Assembly: GCA_910579745.1 (NCBI GenBank)
Contig: CAJTVH010000006.1
Span: 13,662 to 77,661, forward strand
DNA: 64,000 nt
Origin: an uncultured Clostridia bacterium
GTDB lineage: Bacteria; Bacillota; Clostridia; Lachnospirales; CAG-274
Direction of reading: 5' to 3'
The translations under genes were made by a program, and so were the position numbers. Positions 39,960 through 48,744 of the stretch are shown here, piece by piece. The notes under the pieces were generated by a model that was not told where the DNA came from, searched no databases, and saw only the letters and a program-made list of their open reading frames with translations. Positions within the stretch are counted from its first letter, which is position 1. The number at the start of each line of letters is the position of its first letter.

Positions 39960-40282
39960 TATAGCGTTCGTAAGATTTTTGGCGAGAAACAATAAAGGAA
40001 ATACTGACAAATTAAAAAATTATTTTTAACGTCTTTTGCTAGAGTGTATCTGAAAATTAAAATACGCGCGAAAAATTATAAAAAATAAAACGAAACAGAA
40101 AGGCTTTTCTGTTTAATTGAACCGTTTTCGTTTATTTTTTAATAATTCTTTTGATATTTCGCGTATATAACTGATAGTTTATGATAGTTTTCAGATACGC
40201 CATAGATGTTTACTAAAATAATTCTTTGTTATATCATATTTTATTAAGGCTTGCCCGCTCATTCTTTTATTGTTTCGCTATA
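39960..40282 (-). repeat. Family B element (inverted) interrupted by family A
   Basis: The right part at 39960-40000 reads TATAGCGTTCGTAAG, then GGCGAGAAACAATAAA. The other end, TCATTCTTTTATTGTTTCGC followed by TATAA, is at 40260-40282. Between these, the family A copy and about 45 bases of other sequence interrupt what would be a continuous family B unit. It separates rsmD from coaD. Confidence 0.65.
40042..40202 (+). mobile_element. Family A MITE, complete 161-bp copy
   Basis: It starts GAGTGTATCTGAAAATT and ends TTTTCAGATACGCCA, with TA on each side (40040-40041 and 40203-40204). The length is identical to the copies at 36193 and 45414. No coding content. Confidence 0.9.
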
Positions 40283-40307
40283 ATATGGTTTTCGGAGGAT
40301 TATATAA

Positions 40308-40787
40308 ATGAATAAAGCTGTTTATCCAGGGAGTTTTGACCCCACAACAAACGGACATCTTGATATTATTAAAAGGGCGTCGGGTTTTGTGGACCAGCTT
40401 GTCGTAGGGGTTTTAGAGAATCCCTCGAAAACTCCCCTTTTTTCAATAAGAGAGAGAGTAGAGCATCTGAAAACGCTTACAGATGAATTGAAAAATGTTG
40501 AGATTATGCCATTTTCAGGGCTTTTGAGTGATTTTGTCAAAAAGGTAGAGGCAAAACTTGTTATCAGGGGGCTGAGAGCTGTTTCTGATTTTGAGTATGA
40601 GTTTCAGATGGCACTTACAAACAGGAGCCTTAATGAGAATTTGGAAACTTTATTTATTCCGACAAGTACACAGTTTTTATATTTAAGTTCAAGCGTCGTG
40701 AAGGAAATCGCTATGTTTGGCGGGGATATTTCCGATATGGTTCCCGAAAAGATACAAAGTGTTATTATTGATAAATTTAGGATTTAA
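40308..40787 (+). CDS. coaD: Phosphopantetheine adenylyltransferase
   Basis: CoaD transfers AMP to 4'-phosphopantetheine in coenzyme A synthesis. The 159-aa protein has the nucleotidyltransferase motif YPGSFDPTTNGHLDII (with the catalytic T/HxGH-type site TNGH), RGLRAVSDFEYE, and the C-terminal YLSSSVVKEIA (ISSS-type) motif. GGAGG precedes the ATG. The next gene begins 19 bases downstream and is cotranscribed. Confidence 0.97.
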   Translation: MNKAVYPGSFDPTTNGHLDIIKRASGFVDQLVVGVLENPSKTPLFSIRERVEHLKTLTDELKNVEIMPFSGLLSDFVKKVEAKLVIRGLRAVSDFEYEFQMALTNRSLNENLETLFIPTSTQFLYLSSSVVKEIAMFGGDISDMVPEKIQSVIIDKFRI

Positions 40788-40806
40788 CTGAGTTAGGAGG
40801 ATTTTT

Positions 40807-41310
40807 ATGAATTCTATATTTGATTTGCTTGATGAGCTTGAGGATATGCTCGACAGTGCGCCGACGAAAGCTTTCTCAAAGAAGATTTCCATTGACAGGG
40901 ACGCTTTGTTTGAGCTTATTGGGGATATAAGGCTGAGTCTGCCGGTTGAGATAAAACAAGCGCAGAGAATTGCCGATAACTGTGATAAAATTATTAACGA
41001 CGCTAATAATAAGGCGCAGAGCATTATTAAGGATGCGGAGGAAAAATGCGAGAGACTTATAAGCGATAACGAGATTACCAAAAAGGCGAAAGAAGAAGCG
41101 GCTTTAATCACGGGAGAGGCGAAGGATACGGCGAGAGAAATGCGTATCGCCGCTGTTGAGTACGCGGATAATCTTTTAGAGCAAACTGAGCAGAGTCTTA
41201 AAGGATGTCTTGAGGAATTTTTAAAAATTTCAAGGGGTACGGAGGATTTTATCGCTAAAGAAATAGATATTGTATATAATAACAGACAAGAACTCAGAGG
41301 AGGAAATTAA
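40807..41310 (+). CDS. Coiled-coil protein (ATP synthase B-like) downstream of coaD
   Basis: This 167-aa soluble protein is almost wholly helical. An N-terminal LLDELEDMLDSA segment precedes a long coiled coil (about 50-160) rich in Ala, Glu and Lys (QSIIKDAEEKCERLI, EEAALITGEAKDTAREM). Similar proteins next to coaD are commonly annotated as ATPase or hypothetical because of their resemblance to F/V-ATPase stalk subunits; there is no nucleotide-binding motif. AGGAGG precedes the ATG. A cell-division or trafficking role is possible but unsupported. Confidence 0.7.
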   Translation: MNSIFDLLDELEDMLDSAPTKAFSKKISIDRDALFELIGDIRLSLPVEIKQAQRIADNCDKIINDANNKAQSIIKDAEEKCERLISDNEITKKAKEEAALITGEAKDTAREMRIAAVEYADNLLEQTEQSLKGCLEEFLKISRGTEDFIAKEIDIVYNNRQELRGGN

Positions 41311-41383
41311 CGGACAACCCTCTTACTTTAAAGCAAGGCGAGTCATCCGCTATGTAAAAGTTAAGAATATATTTACACGTTAG

Positions 41384-42745
41384 TTAAAACTCTTTTTCCA
41401 TGTTTACGAATTTTGTATAAGCTCCAAGCCAGATTAAATCAACGGTTCCCACGGGACCGTTTCTTTGTTTGGCTATGATTATCTCGGCCTGGTTTTTCTT
41501 TTCGGTTTCCGGATTATAATATTCGTCACGGTATATAAAAGCGACAATGTCAGCGTCCTGTTCTATGGCGCCTGATTCCCTAAGGTCTGAGAGCATAGGT
41601 CTGTGGTCCGCTCTCGCCTCACAGGCACGGCTTAACTGAGAAAGGGCTATTACAGGGGCGTTTACCTCACGGGCTATTGCTTTTAATGATCGGGATATTT
41701 CAGAGATTTCCTGTTGCCTTGAGTCGTTTTTTCCGTGCCCGCTCATAAGCTGAAGATAATCTATTATTATGAGTCCGAGTCCCGCGTCGAGTTTTAATTT
41801 TCGGCACATTGCTCTAAGCTGTACCGAGTTTATTCCGGGTATGTCATTTATGTAGATAGGCGCTTCCGAAATTTCGCCCGTTGCCTGCGCTATTTTTTCC
41901 CAGTCTTCGGAATTTAAACCTCCTGTTCTCAATTTTTGAGCGTCTATCATGGCTTGTGAACAAATTAATCTATTAGCGAGCTGTTCCTTTGACATTTCAA
42001 GGCTGAAAATAGCCGTTGGAATTTTCTCATTTACAGCCGCGTTTAAGGCGATATTAAGAGCGAAAGCGGTTTTTCCCATTGACGGTCTAGCGGCTATAAG
42101 TATTAAATCAGACGGGTGAAGCCCAGCCGTTTTATAGTCAAAGTCACGAAAACCTGTTTTTATACCGGTTATTTTTTCTGTAGAGTAGTAGATCTCCTCT
42201 ATCTTATCTATAGTTGAAATCAAAATATCATTTATATGGGTAAAATCCTCTGACTTCTGATTTTGAAGAATAGAAAAAATACTTTGTTCCGCTGTGTTTA
42301 AAACATCGTCCAAATTATCACGGGCAGAGTAGCTTTTCTCGGAAATAAGGGCTGAAGCTTTTATCAATTTTCTCAGAATGGATTTTTCATATACTATTTT
42401 TATATAATCATTTATTCTTGCGCTTGTGGAAACTGTTCCGGCGAGTTCCGCTATATAATTTATTCCGCCGACTTGTTCAAGAACTCCATTTTTCTCAAGT
42501 TTGTTTTTTAACGTTATTAAGTCAACCTGTATATTTTCACTGAAAAGTTCGGTTATCGCCTCAAAAATAACTTTATGGTCGGGACGGTAAAAATCATCTC
42601 CGCTTAATTTTTCAAACGCCGAGCTTATTCCCTCGTTGTCAAACAGCATACATCCTAAAACAGCTTGTTCGGCGTCTTGGTCGTGAGGAGGTATTTTGTT
42701 TACGTATATATTCTCGTTTTTTGCCGTATTTGTATTTTCAGGCAT
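41384..42745 (-). CDS. dnaB: Replicative DNA helicase
   Basis: DnaB unwinds DNA ahead of the replisome as a hexameric RecA-fold helicase. The 453-aa protein has the N-terminal domain beginning IPPHDQDAEQAVLGCMLFD, the linker, and a C-terminal motor with Walker A ARPSMGKTAFAL, Walker B IIIDYLQLM, and SLKAIAREVNAPVIALSQLSR. Length and order are normal, with no intein. AGGAGG precedes the ATG. It is the third gene of the gdpP-rplI-dnaB unit, as in Bacillus. Confidence 0.97.
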   Translation of the reverse strand: MPENTNTAKNENIYVNKIPPHDQDAEQAVLGCMLFDNEGISSAFEKLSGDDFYRPDHKVIFEAITELFSENIQVDLITLKNKLEKNGVLEQVGGINYIAELAGTVSTSARINDYIKIVYEKSILRKLIKASALISEKSYSARDNLDDVLNTAEQSIFSILQNQKSEDFTHINDILISTIDKIEEIYYSTEKITGIKTGFRDFDYKTAGLHPSDLILIAARPSMGKTAFALNIALNAAVNEKIPTAIFSLEMSKEQLANRLICSQAMIDAQKLRTGGLNSEDWEKIAQATGEISEAPIYINDIPGINSVQLRAMCRKLKLDAGLGLIIIDYLQLMSGHGKNDSRQQEISEISRSLKAIAREVNAPVIALSQLSRACEARADHRPMLSDLRESGAIEQDADIVAFIYRDEYYNPETEKKNQAEIIIAKQRNGPVGTVDLIWLGAYTKFVNMEKEF

Positions 42746-42836
42746 GTTTTTTACCTCCTAATTATAAAATAAGCTAAAAATTTAATTTTCATATATGCTG
42801 TAACGAGCGTATATGTTTTAGATTTTATAATATATT

Positions 42837-43286
42837 TTACTGAAGTTCGACTATTTTTACCGTGAGTTTAGCCGTAACTTTTGAGTGAAGTTTTATGTCC
42901 ACGGTTTTTTCACCGATTGCTTTTATTGAGTCGTTTACAACTATTTTCTTTTTATCTATATCAAGGTTATGCTGTTCTTTCAGCGCCGAACTTATTTCCT
43001 TGTTCGTAACCGCCCCGAAAAGTTTACCGTTATTACCTGTTTTTACGGCTATCGTAACGGAAATATCATCTATTTTATCACAGAGGTCTTTAGCTTTGGC
43101 GTATTCCTCGGCTTTTCTCTCCTCCTCAGCTTTTTTTCTATGTTCAAGCTGTTTTAAATTATTTGGGGTCGCCTCGAGAGCTTTATTTTTAGCGAAGAGA
43201 AAATTTCTAGCGTATCCGTCGCTAGCGTTTATTACCTGGTCTTTTTTTCCTACTCCCTTTATATCTTCAAGTAATATTACTTTCAT
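42837..43286 (-). CDS. rplI: 50S ribosomal protein L9
   Basis: L9 is a 149-aa ribosomal protein with an N-terminal globular domain (MKVILLEDIKGVGKKD and VINASDGYARNFL), a long connecting helix, and a C-terminal domain (GKLFGAVTNKEI). All landmarks are present. Its ATG is only 2 bases past the gdpP stop codon, and GGAGGTAAAA lies in the gdpP 3' end. Confidence 0.97.
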   Translation of the reverse strand: MKVILLEDIKGVGKKDQVINASDGYARNFLFAKNKALEATPNNLKQLEHRKKAEEERKAEEYAKAKDLCDKIDDISVTIAVKTGNNGKLFGAVTNKEISSALKEQHNLDIDKKKIVVNDSIKAIGEKTVDIKLHSKVTAKLTVKIVELQ

Positions 43287-43288
43287 TA

Positions 43289-45043
43289 TTATTTTACCTC
43301 CTGTAAATATTCATTTATAGCTAATTTTAACATTGTCAGCGCTTTTTCAATATCGGTTTCGTTTATCTGCGCCGCCGAAACTGTTTGATGTCCGCCGCCG
43401 CCGAGCTTTTCCATTATAACCTGGACATTTATTTTTCCTAGACTTCTCGCGCTTATATTTATTTTACGCTCGTTTTGGCAAAGTACAAAGGACGCCTCTA
43501 TACCTTTTATATTTAGAAGCTCGTCTGACACCTGCGCGGCGAGGAGAGGGGGGTTCTCAACATTTGATTCTGATATGGCTATAGCCATATTATTATTAAA
43601 GGTTTCCATACTCTGGATTACCTTCGCTTTTAAAGCGTAATACTCTATTGAGTTTTGAAAAAGTATTTTAACCCGGATAGTGTCGGCTCCTTTTCGTTTT
43701 AAATAGGCCGCCACCTCAAAAGTTTTTGTGCCTGTCTTAAAAGCGAAATTTTTTGTGTCAACGGTTATTCCAGCGAGAAGACCGTCAGCCTCAACATTTA
43801 ACAAAGATATATCCTTATTAACGTATAAAAACATTTCCGTTATAAGCTCGCAGGTTGAGGAGGCGTAAGGCTCATGATATGTTAAAACAGCGTTTTCTAT
43901 AAATTCGGCGCCTTTACGGTGGTGGTCGAAAACGACAATTTTGTTTATTTTGTCAACAAGCTCTGGAAATTCACATATACTTTGTTTATGGGTGTCAAGA
44001 ACTATCAGCAGTGTATTTTCCTTTATTTTTGACAACGCCTCGCCACTGTTTATAAAGGCGGTCTCAGCGTAGTCGGTTTCCGTAATGAGCCGTTCGTAAA
44101 AAGATTTTATGCTTGTTGTTACTTTATTCAAAACTATGTTACAATCTTTACCTACGGAATGAACTATTTTATAAACGCCTATTTCCGAGCCTATACAATC
44201 TAAATCAGAATTTTTATGACCCATTATCAAGACATTTGAGCATTCTTGTATTAAGTCCATTAAAGCGAAAGCTTTTACTCTCGCTCGGACACGGGTATTT
44301 AAATTTAACTCGATTGAGTTTCCGCCAAAAAATGTATAGTTATCCCCATCTTTTATAAGCGCCTGGTCACCCCCGCGGCTTAACGCTAAATCTATCGCCG
44401 CTCTGGCGTATTCCATTGAGTGATTTAAGGTTGTTCCGTTTATGCCTATACCTATGCTCAAAGTTATGGGAAATTTATTTCCCATATCAATTTCTCGTAT
44501 TTTGTCAAGAATTGAGAATTTGGTTTCCTTTAAATAATTAAGTTTATCCTGAGAGAATATAAATATATATTTGTCTTTTTCAAGTTTTTTTACAATTCCG
44601 CCTATTCCGTAAGCCATAGAGTTTATTTTTCTGTCTATTATCGCCGTTAAAAGAGGATGTTTCACACCTTCGACGCTATCGAGCACCTCGGCGTAATTAT
44701 CTATAAAAATTAAAGATACGGCCACTTTATTAATCTCGCACGAGTTGTTTGACGCGCATTCGTTTAATATTAAAAAAACGTTGTAATATTTCTCTCCGGA
44801 GTCGTCGTCTGTTTCGATGGGAGAAGTATAAACTTTATAGCACTTCGCCCGTATTATTGCCTTTTGTTCTTTTATATCAGAATTATAGCTGTCGATAAGG
44901 TCGTTTAATTTTAACTCGTTTTTTTTGTTCTCTTTTATACTAAATTCCTCGTTGAATTTATGATTTGAGAAAATTATATTAAGGTTTGAGTCAATTACAG
45001 TGTACGGAAAAAGGTATTCATTGCCGGACATATTTTTTATCAT
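43289..45043 (-). CDS. gdpP: GdpP-type cyclic-di-AMP phosphodiesterase lacking membrane helices
   Basis: GdpP degrades cyclic-di-AMP. The 584-aa sequence contains a PAS-like domain (about 10-90), a degenerate GGDEF domain (about 115-245) and a DHH/DHHA1 phosphoesterase. The last shows MGHKNSDLDCIGSE, VLDTHK, FDHHRKGAE and GGGGHQTVSAAQI. Typical GdpP/YybT is about 650 aa and starts with two membrane helices. Here AAGGAG before the ATG at 45043 fixes a start directly before the PAS region, so the protein should be soluble. The catalytic motifs are intact. It is the first gene of gdpP-rplI-dnaB. Confidence 0.9.
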   Translation of the reverse strand: MIKNMSGNEYLFPYTVIDSNLNIIFSNHKFNEEFSIKENKKNELKLNDLIDSYNSDIKEQKAIIRAKCYKVYTSPIETDDDSGEKYYNVFLILNECASNNSCEINKVAVSLIFIDNYAEVLDSVEGVKHPLLTAIIDRKINSMAYGIGGIVKKLEKDKYIFIFSQDKLNYLKETKFSILDKIREIDMGNKFPITLSIGIGINGTTLNHSMEYARAAIDLALSRGGDQALIKDGDNYTFFGGNSIELNLNTRVRARVKAFALMDLIQECSNVLIMGHKNSDLDCIGSEIGVYKIVHSVGKDCNIVLNKVTTSIKSFYERLITETDYAETAFINSGEALSKIKENTLLIVLDTHKQSICEFPELVDKINKIVVFDHHRKGAEFIENAVLTYHEPYASSTCELITEMFLYVNKDISLLNVEADGLLAGITVDTKNFAFKTGTKTFEVAAYLKRKGADTIRVKILFQNSIEYYALKAKVIQSMETFNNNMAIAISESNVENPPLLAAQVSDELLNIKGIEASFVLCQNERKINISARSLGKINVQVIMEKLGGGGHQTVSAAQINETDIEKALTMLKLAINEYLQEVK

Positions 45044-45410
45044 TATAAAAAACTCCTTAAAATCTTGATAAAGATTATTTATATATAGACGGTGATTAAA
45101 TAAGCCGTCATACTCCGAGAGTGAACACTTTAGAGTGTATTGGTCGGAGGGTTTATATATCAGCGATTTTTAACCAACGATATATAGTGATTTAATTAAA
45201 AATAAAGAAAATTTAAAAAAATATTTCACATACGCAAAGCGTCAAAATTTTATCAATTTGAAAAACTTTGGGTAAAATAATTTTTTTCTTTAACATATTG
45301 GAATTGCCGTAAAATTAAACGCCGTTTAATATCTGAATAAAAGTTTTTAAACGCCTTGTCATATGAGTTTTTTATAGCCGAAGAAATTTTCAAGAAGGTC
45401 AGATGTTATA
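45044..45410. other. Upstream region of gdpP with repeat fragments
   Basis: An inverted pair, CTCCGA and TCGGAG, around ACACTTTAGAGTGT lies at about 45115-45148. A family F right end (GGGTAAAATAATTTTTTTCT, then GGAATTGCCGTAA) lies at about 45272-45313. The gdpP promoter should be here, but I cannot point to it. Confidence 0.4.
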
Positions 45411-45413
45411 CTA

Positions 45414-45574
45414 GGGAGTATCTGAAAACTATCATAATCCATCAGTTATATACGAGAAATATCTAAAAAATTATTAAAAAATAAACGAAACCGGTTCAAT
45501 TAAACAGAAAAGCCTTTCTGTTTCGTTTTATTTTTTATAATTTTTCGCTCGTATTTTAGTTTTCAGATATTCTC
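45414..45574 (-). mobile_element. Family A MITE, complete 161-bp copy, inverted
   Basis: It reads GGGAGTATCTGAAAACTATC at the left and TTTTCAGATATTCTC at the right, with TA on each side. It is the reverse complement of the copies at 36193 and 40042, with the same length. Confidence 0.9.
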
Positions 45575-45693
45575 TAAAAAATCCACGAGAATAAAATCAT
45601 ATCAATTATTTAAAAGGCGTTTGTTATAAACGCAATTTTAGGAAAAGTCTAAAAAAGCGCTCATCCAATAATTTACGTTCAGACGAGTAAACA

Positions 45694-46005
45694 CTAAACA
45701 TTACGGGATAAATGTCTTAAAAGAGACGCTGTGTCGGCGTACATTGATTGTTTTTCATCAAGTATTCCGAGCCTTAATTTTTTTACGGCCCTTATATCTA
45801 TACTGCTGTGTGAAAACCCAAGACGATTTGAAAGCATATAAGTTATTATAATTAAGTCTGAGAGCAATTCTTTTCTTTCTATTAAATTCGCGTCTTCCGC
45901 CGAAAGATTTGTATATAAATCAGCTATGTTTGTCAGAAGCTGGTTTTTCAACATTTCTATCAGGCGTATATTTTTTGTTATATCAAAGTCCTGTGCGATT
46001 CCCAT
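45694..46005 (-). CDS. MazG-like family protein
   Basis: This 103-aa all-helical protein resembles the MazG-like family seen in spore-formers: ITKNIRLIEMLKNQLLTNIA, then IIITYMLSNRLGFSHSSID. The classical MazG metal-binding ExxE motifs are not obvious, so pyrophosphohydrolase activity is doubtful. GGGGGAT precedes the ATG. It is monocistronic, between family A and family B elements. Confidence 0.7.
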   Translation of the reverse strand: MGIAQDFDITKNIRLIEMLKNQLLTNIADLYTNLSAEDANLIERKELLSDLIIITYMLSNRLGFSHSSIDIRAVKKLRLGILDEKQSMYADTASLLRHLSRNV

Positions 46006-46052
46006 AAAAATATCCCCCGTTTGAGTAATGAAAATACATAAGACTCAAAAAC

Positions 46053-46158
46053 CTATAGCAAAACAATAAATTAACATGACAATAAGACTTTAATAAAATA
46101 TTATATACCCGATAAGTTGTTCTATTGCTTCGCTTTGAAAAACTCGCGAATCTCTATA
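46053..46158. repeat. Family B element
   Basis: It begins TATAGCAAAACAATAAATTA and ends TGTTCTATTGCTTCGC, then AACTCGCGAATCTCTATA. It lies in the gap between the MazG-like gene and pheA. Confidence 0.65.
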
Positions 46159-46303
46159 ATAGGTTTTTATATTTACAGTGTCTGCTATGTATTTTTTCTG
46201 TTGTAAATTTTTAGAGTTTCTTTTAAGAATATTTATAAAACAAATCCCCAATATTTTGTTTCACAAATATTTTTAACAATTATAACATATATTTTTTTTA
46301 ATT

Positions 46304-47128
46304 TCAACGGTAGTCGTATACGGGATAAGAACCTAAATTTTTAAAAAATGACGTTTTTCGCTGTACCATTGAGAGACAGTTTTTTACATCTTCGGGAGAA
46401 CCGTTATTCTCAAGGTCCGTAAAGAAAACGTATTCCTCAGCTTTGTTTCGCATAGGCCGTGAAACGATTTTAGTCATATTTAAATCCCATATCTCAAATA
46501 AATTTAATATTTTGCATAGCGTTCCGGGAGAATTATCAGTGGAAAACGCTATAGAGATTTTTTGTGAGTCAAGATTTTTTGCGGTGTTGTTTTTTGATAG
46601 AACAGCGAATTGTGTAAAGTTCTGAGTGTCGCTTTGTATACTTTTATGAAGGATTTTTAAATCATAAATTTCAGCTACTCTTGAAAGGCCTATCGCCGCG
46701 CAGTCATCATCGCTATATTTTATTATTTTACCGCCGTCAGCCGTTGAGTTTGTGCTTATCAACTCAGCGTTTGGATAATTTTTTATGAGAAAGGGACGGC
46801 ATTGAGCGAGTCCCTGAGGATGGGAATAAATTTTTTTTATTTTGCTTGGGTCAGTTTCTTTTTTTATTATCATATTTTGCTCAACCGGCAGATTTATTTG
46901 ACTTTGTATATATAGATCAGCGTCGAAAATCACGCTGTCTACTGTTATGTTGACACATCCCTCGGTTGAGTTTTCTATGGGAACGACGCATTTATCGGTT
47001 TTACCGCTCTCAACGCTGTCTATTACTTCCCAAATTGTTGAAAAAGGTTCCGTTTCGCATATTTCGGCGATTTTTAAGACCGCCTGCTCGCTGAAAGTGC
47101 CTTTTGGCCCTAAATATCCTACTTTCAT
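46304..47128 (-). CDS. pheA: Prephenate dehydratase
   Basis: PheA converts prephenate to phenylpyruvate in phenylalanine synthesis. The 274-aa protein starts KVGYLGPKGTFSEQA and has VPIENSTEGCVN, STADGGKII and AAIGLSRVAEIY. A C-terminal ACT domain (about 195-274, with DNSPGTLCKIL and KIVSRP) provides allosteric control by phenylalanine. The conserved active-site TRF motif reads TQF here (QNFTQFAVL), a substitution at the usual Arg. AAGGAG precedes the ATG. No aro genes are adjacent. Confidence 0.93.
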   Translation of the reverse strand: MKVGYLGPKGTFSEQAVLKIAEICETEPFSTIWEVIDSVESGKTDKCVVPIENSTEGCVNITVDSVIFDADLYIQSQINLPVEQNMIIKKETDPSKIKKIYSHPQGLAQCRPFLIKNYPNAELISTNSTADGGKIIKYSDDDCAAIGLSRVAEIYDLKILHKSIQSDTQNFTQFAVLSKNNTAKNLDSQKISIAFSTDNSPGTLCKILNLFEIWDLNMTKIVSRPMRNKAEEYVFFTDLENNGSPEDVKNCLSMVQRKTSFFKNLGSYPVYDYR

Positions 47129-47167
47129 AAATATTAACTCCTTAAATCCATAAAAATGTTAATTATA

Positions 47168-47325
47168 GGGGAACGTATATTAAGACTAAAATCCGTATAA
47201 AAAAATTATAAAAAAGTAAAATGAGCCTGAGCCGTATTTATTATTATTTTTAATATTTTTTTTGATATTTTCGCTAAAACTTTTATATAATTTTAGCTAT
47301 AGGCATAAAGTTTTCATATACGCTT
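47168..47325. mobile_element. Diverged family A element
   Basis: It begins GGGGAACGTATATTAAGACT and then AAAATCCGTATAAAAAAATT; it ends AGTTTTCATATACGCTT, with TA next to both ends. The length, 158 bp, is close to the family A standard. The region on to 47420 also has a solo family C left end (TATAGTCCATTAACCTGAAA, about 47349). Confidence 0.65.
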
Positions 47326-47615
47326 TAGTATAGTATTTTATAAAGTTATAGTCCATTAACCTGAAAATAGGCGATTTGGACTGTATTTCAGCGTGTTGAT
47401 AAAATTTACACGCTCGTAAGAAATACTTTTTGTTTTATCGTATTTATTATGTGAGACAATAAAAAATATATTTAAATCTTCTTTTTAAAAGTTCCTGTGT
47501 GATTTTTTTATAAGACGTTGTCAACAAAAAATATTTTAACATATTTTTTATATTTATTCCATTAAAATATTTATATATTTTGAAATTTGTGTTATAATTA
47601 AAAAAAGAAATATTA

Positions 47616-47766
47616 TACCTGTTTCATAATCTAAATAATGATTACGCGAAAAATGTTTTTTTTGTCAGGCGAGGCGTGATTTTTACGACAATATTTAAGA
47701 AAGGTATCAAAAAAATAAGGCTGGCGCGAAAGAAAAATATTTCTAAGGAGGTTATTGAACAGGTCT
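47616..47766. mobile_element. Family D element
   Basis: The left end TACCTGTTTCATAATCTAA and right end AAGGAGGTTATTGAACAGGT are inverted. The core contains GGCGAGGCGTGATTTTTACG and ends 30 bases before the STAS-domain gene, so it lies where the promoter of the regulatory module should be. Confidence 0.7.
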
Positions 47767-47796
47767 ACTCAATAAAAAATTAAGGAGGCGGTATAG

Positions 47797-48126
47797 ATGG
47801 ACTTTTCTATGAATTCTGTATATTCCGAAAAAAATAACTGCTGGTTGATTACGATTGAAGGCGAGGTCGATATTTTTAATTCAACGGAAATGAAAACTAA
47901 AATTATTGACCTTATTGAGCAAAAACCTATTGACGTAAGAATTGAGTGCAAAGATTTAAGCTATATTGACAGTACGGGGCTTGGCGCTTTTATAGCGGTT
48001 TTGAAAAAAACGAAAGAGTTTGAGAAATCGATTTATTTCCAAAATTTAAAGCCGAGCTTATCCAAGCTTTTTAAAATTACTAATTTGGATAAAGTATTTG
48101 TAATAGAAGGTGATCAAAATGAGTAA
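47797..48126 (+). CDS. STAS-domain anti-sigma factor antagonist (RsbV/SpoIIAA-like)
   Basis: This 109-aa STAS protein should act as the switch in a partner-switching pathway: unphosphorylated it binds a kinase/anti-sigma partner, and phosphorylation releases it. The phospho-site context SYIDSTGLGAFIAVL (near residue 55) is intact. The N-terminal ITIEGEVDIFNSTEMK matches family strand 1. GGAGGCGGT precedes the ATG. The following gene starts 8 bases before this stop codon. It is probably controlled by the PP2C phosphatase and the HATPase encoded downstream. Confidence 0.88.
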   Translation: MDFSMNSVYSEKNNCWLITIEGEVDIFNSTEMKTKIIDLIEQKPIDVRIECKDLSYIDSTGLGAFIAVLKKTKEFEKSIYFQNLKPSLSKLFKITNLDKVFVIEGDQNE

Positions 48127-48511
48127 CAGTGAACAAATCAAACTGACACTACCTGTAAACGCCGCATATGTTTCCGCAGCGAGGCTTACTGCTTCTTCTG
48201 TGGCTAATAGGCTTAATTTTGACATTGAGGAAATAGAGGATATTAAAGTCGCCGTTTCGGAAGCGTGTACTTACATAATCAAAAACCCTTGTTTCAGTTC
48301 GAAGGATAATTTTAAAATAGAATTTAATATGGCTAAAGATAGTATTAAAATAAATTTATCCGTTGAAAGCGATAAAGAAGTTGAGATTGACGACGATGAG
48401 ATGAGTTTAAGGGTTATAACAGCTCTTATGAACAATACTAATATAGATTATGATGGTAAATTTTTTAATATGACTATCGAGAAAAAACATGTCCAGGTTT
48501 CTTTTAATTAA
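48119..48511 (+). CDS. Degenerate HATPase protein (RsbW/SpoIIAB-like)
   Basis: This 130-aa protein aligns with the SpoIIAB/RsbW kinase fold: YVSAARLTASSVANRL, then DIEEIEDIKVAVSEAC. The N-box that should read EACTNA reads EACTYI, losing the Mg-coordinating Asn. The DxGxG (G1) and G2 glycine motifs are replaced by EVEIDDDEMSL-type sequence. ATP binding and kinase activity are therefore unlikely, while the surface that binds a STAS partner or sigma factor may remain. The ATG at 48119 overlaps the STAS gene, which implies translational coupling. Confidence 0.8.
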   Translation: MSNSEQIKLTLPVNAAYVSAARLTASSVANRLNFDIEEIEDIKVAVSEACTYIIKNPCFSSKDNFKIEFNMAKDSIKINLSVESDKEVEIDDDEMSLRVITALMNNTNIDYDGKFFNMTIEKKHVQVSFN

Positions 48512-48535
48512 ATGTTCGACGGTTAATTAATAATA

Positions 48536-48695
48536 GGACCTATTCACTAACCTCCGTAATACTGTTTGACAGAGATTTTTCTGTCATACGAAGTCTGATT
48601 TTTACTATATTTTCAAGATATTTCTACAAAAAACAGGTTTCGTATGACGAAAAAATCTCTTATCAATTATAGTTACTTAGGTTATTAAACAGGTC
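48536..48695. mobile_element. Family D element splitting the partner-switching module
   Basis: The ends GGACCTATTCACTAACCT and AGGTTATTAAACAGGTC are inverted. Inside, AGAGATTTTTCTGTCATACG faces CGTATGACGAAAAAATCTCT, giving a long hairpin. No coding content. Confidence 0.7.
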
Positions 48696-48744
48696 AGCTA
48701 AACGCTGTTTAATCCGAGAATAGAAATTTTTAAACGTTCATTTA

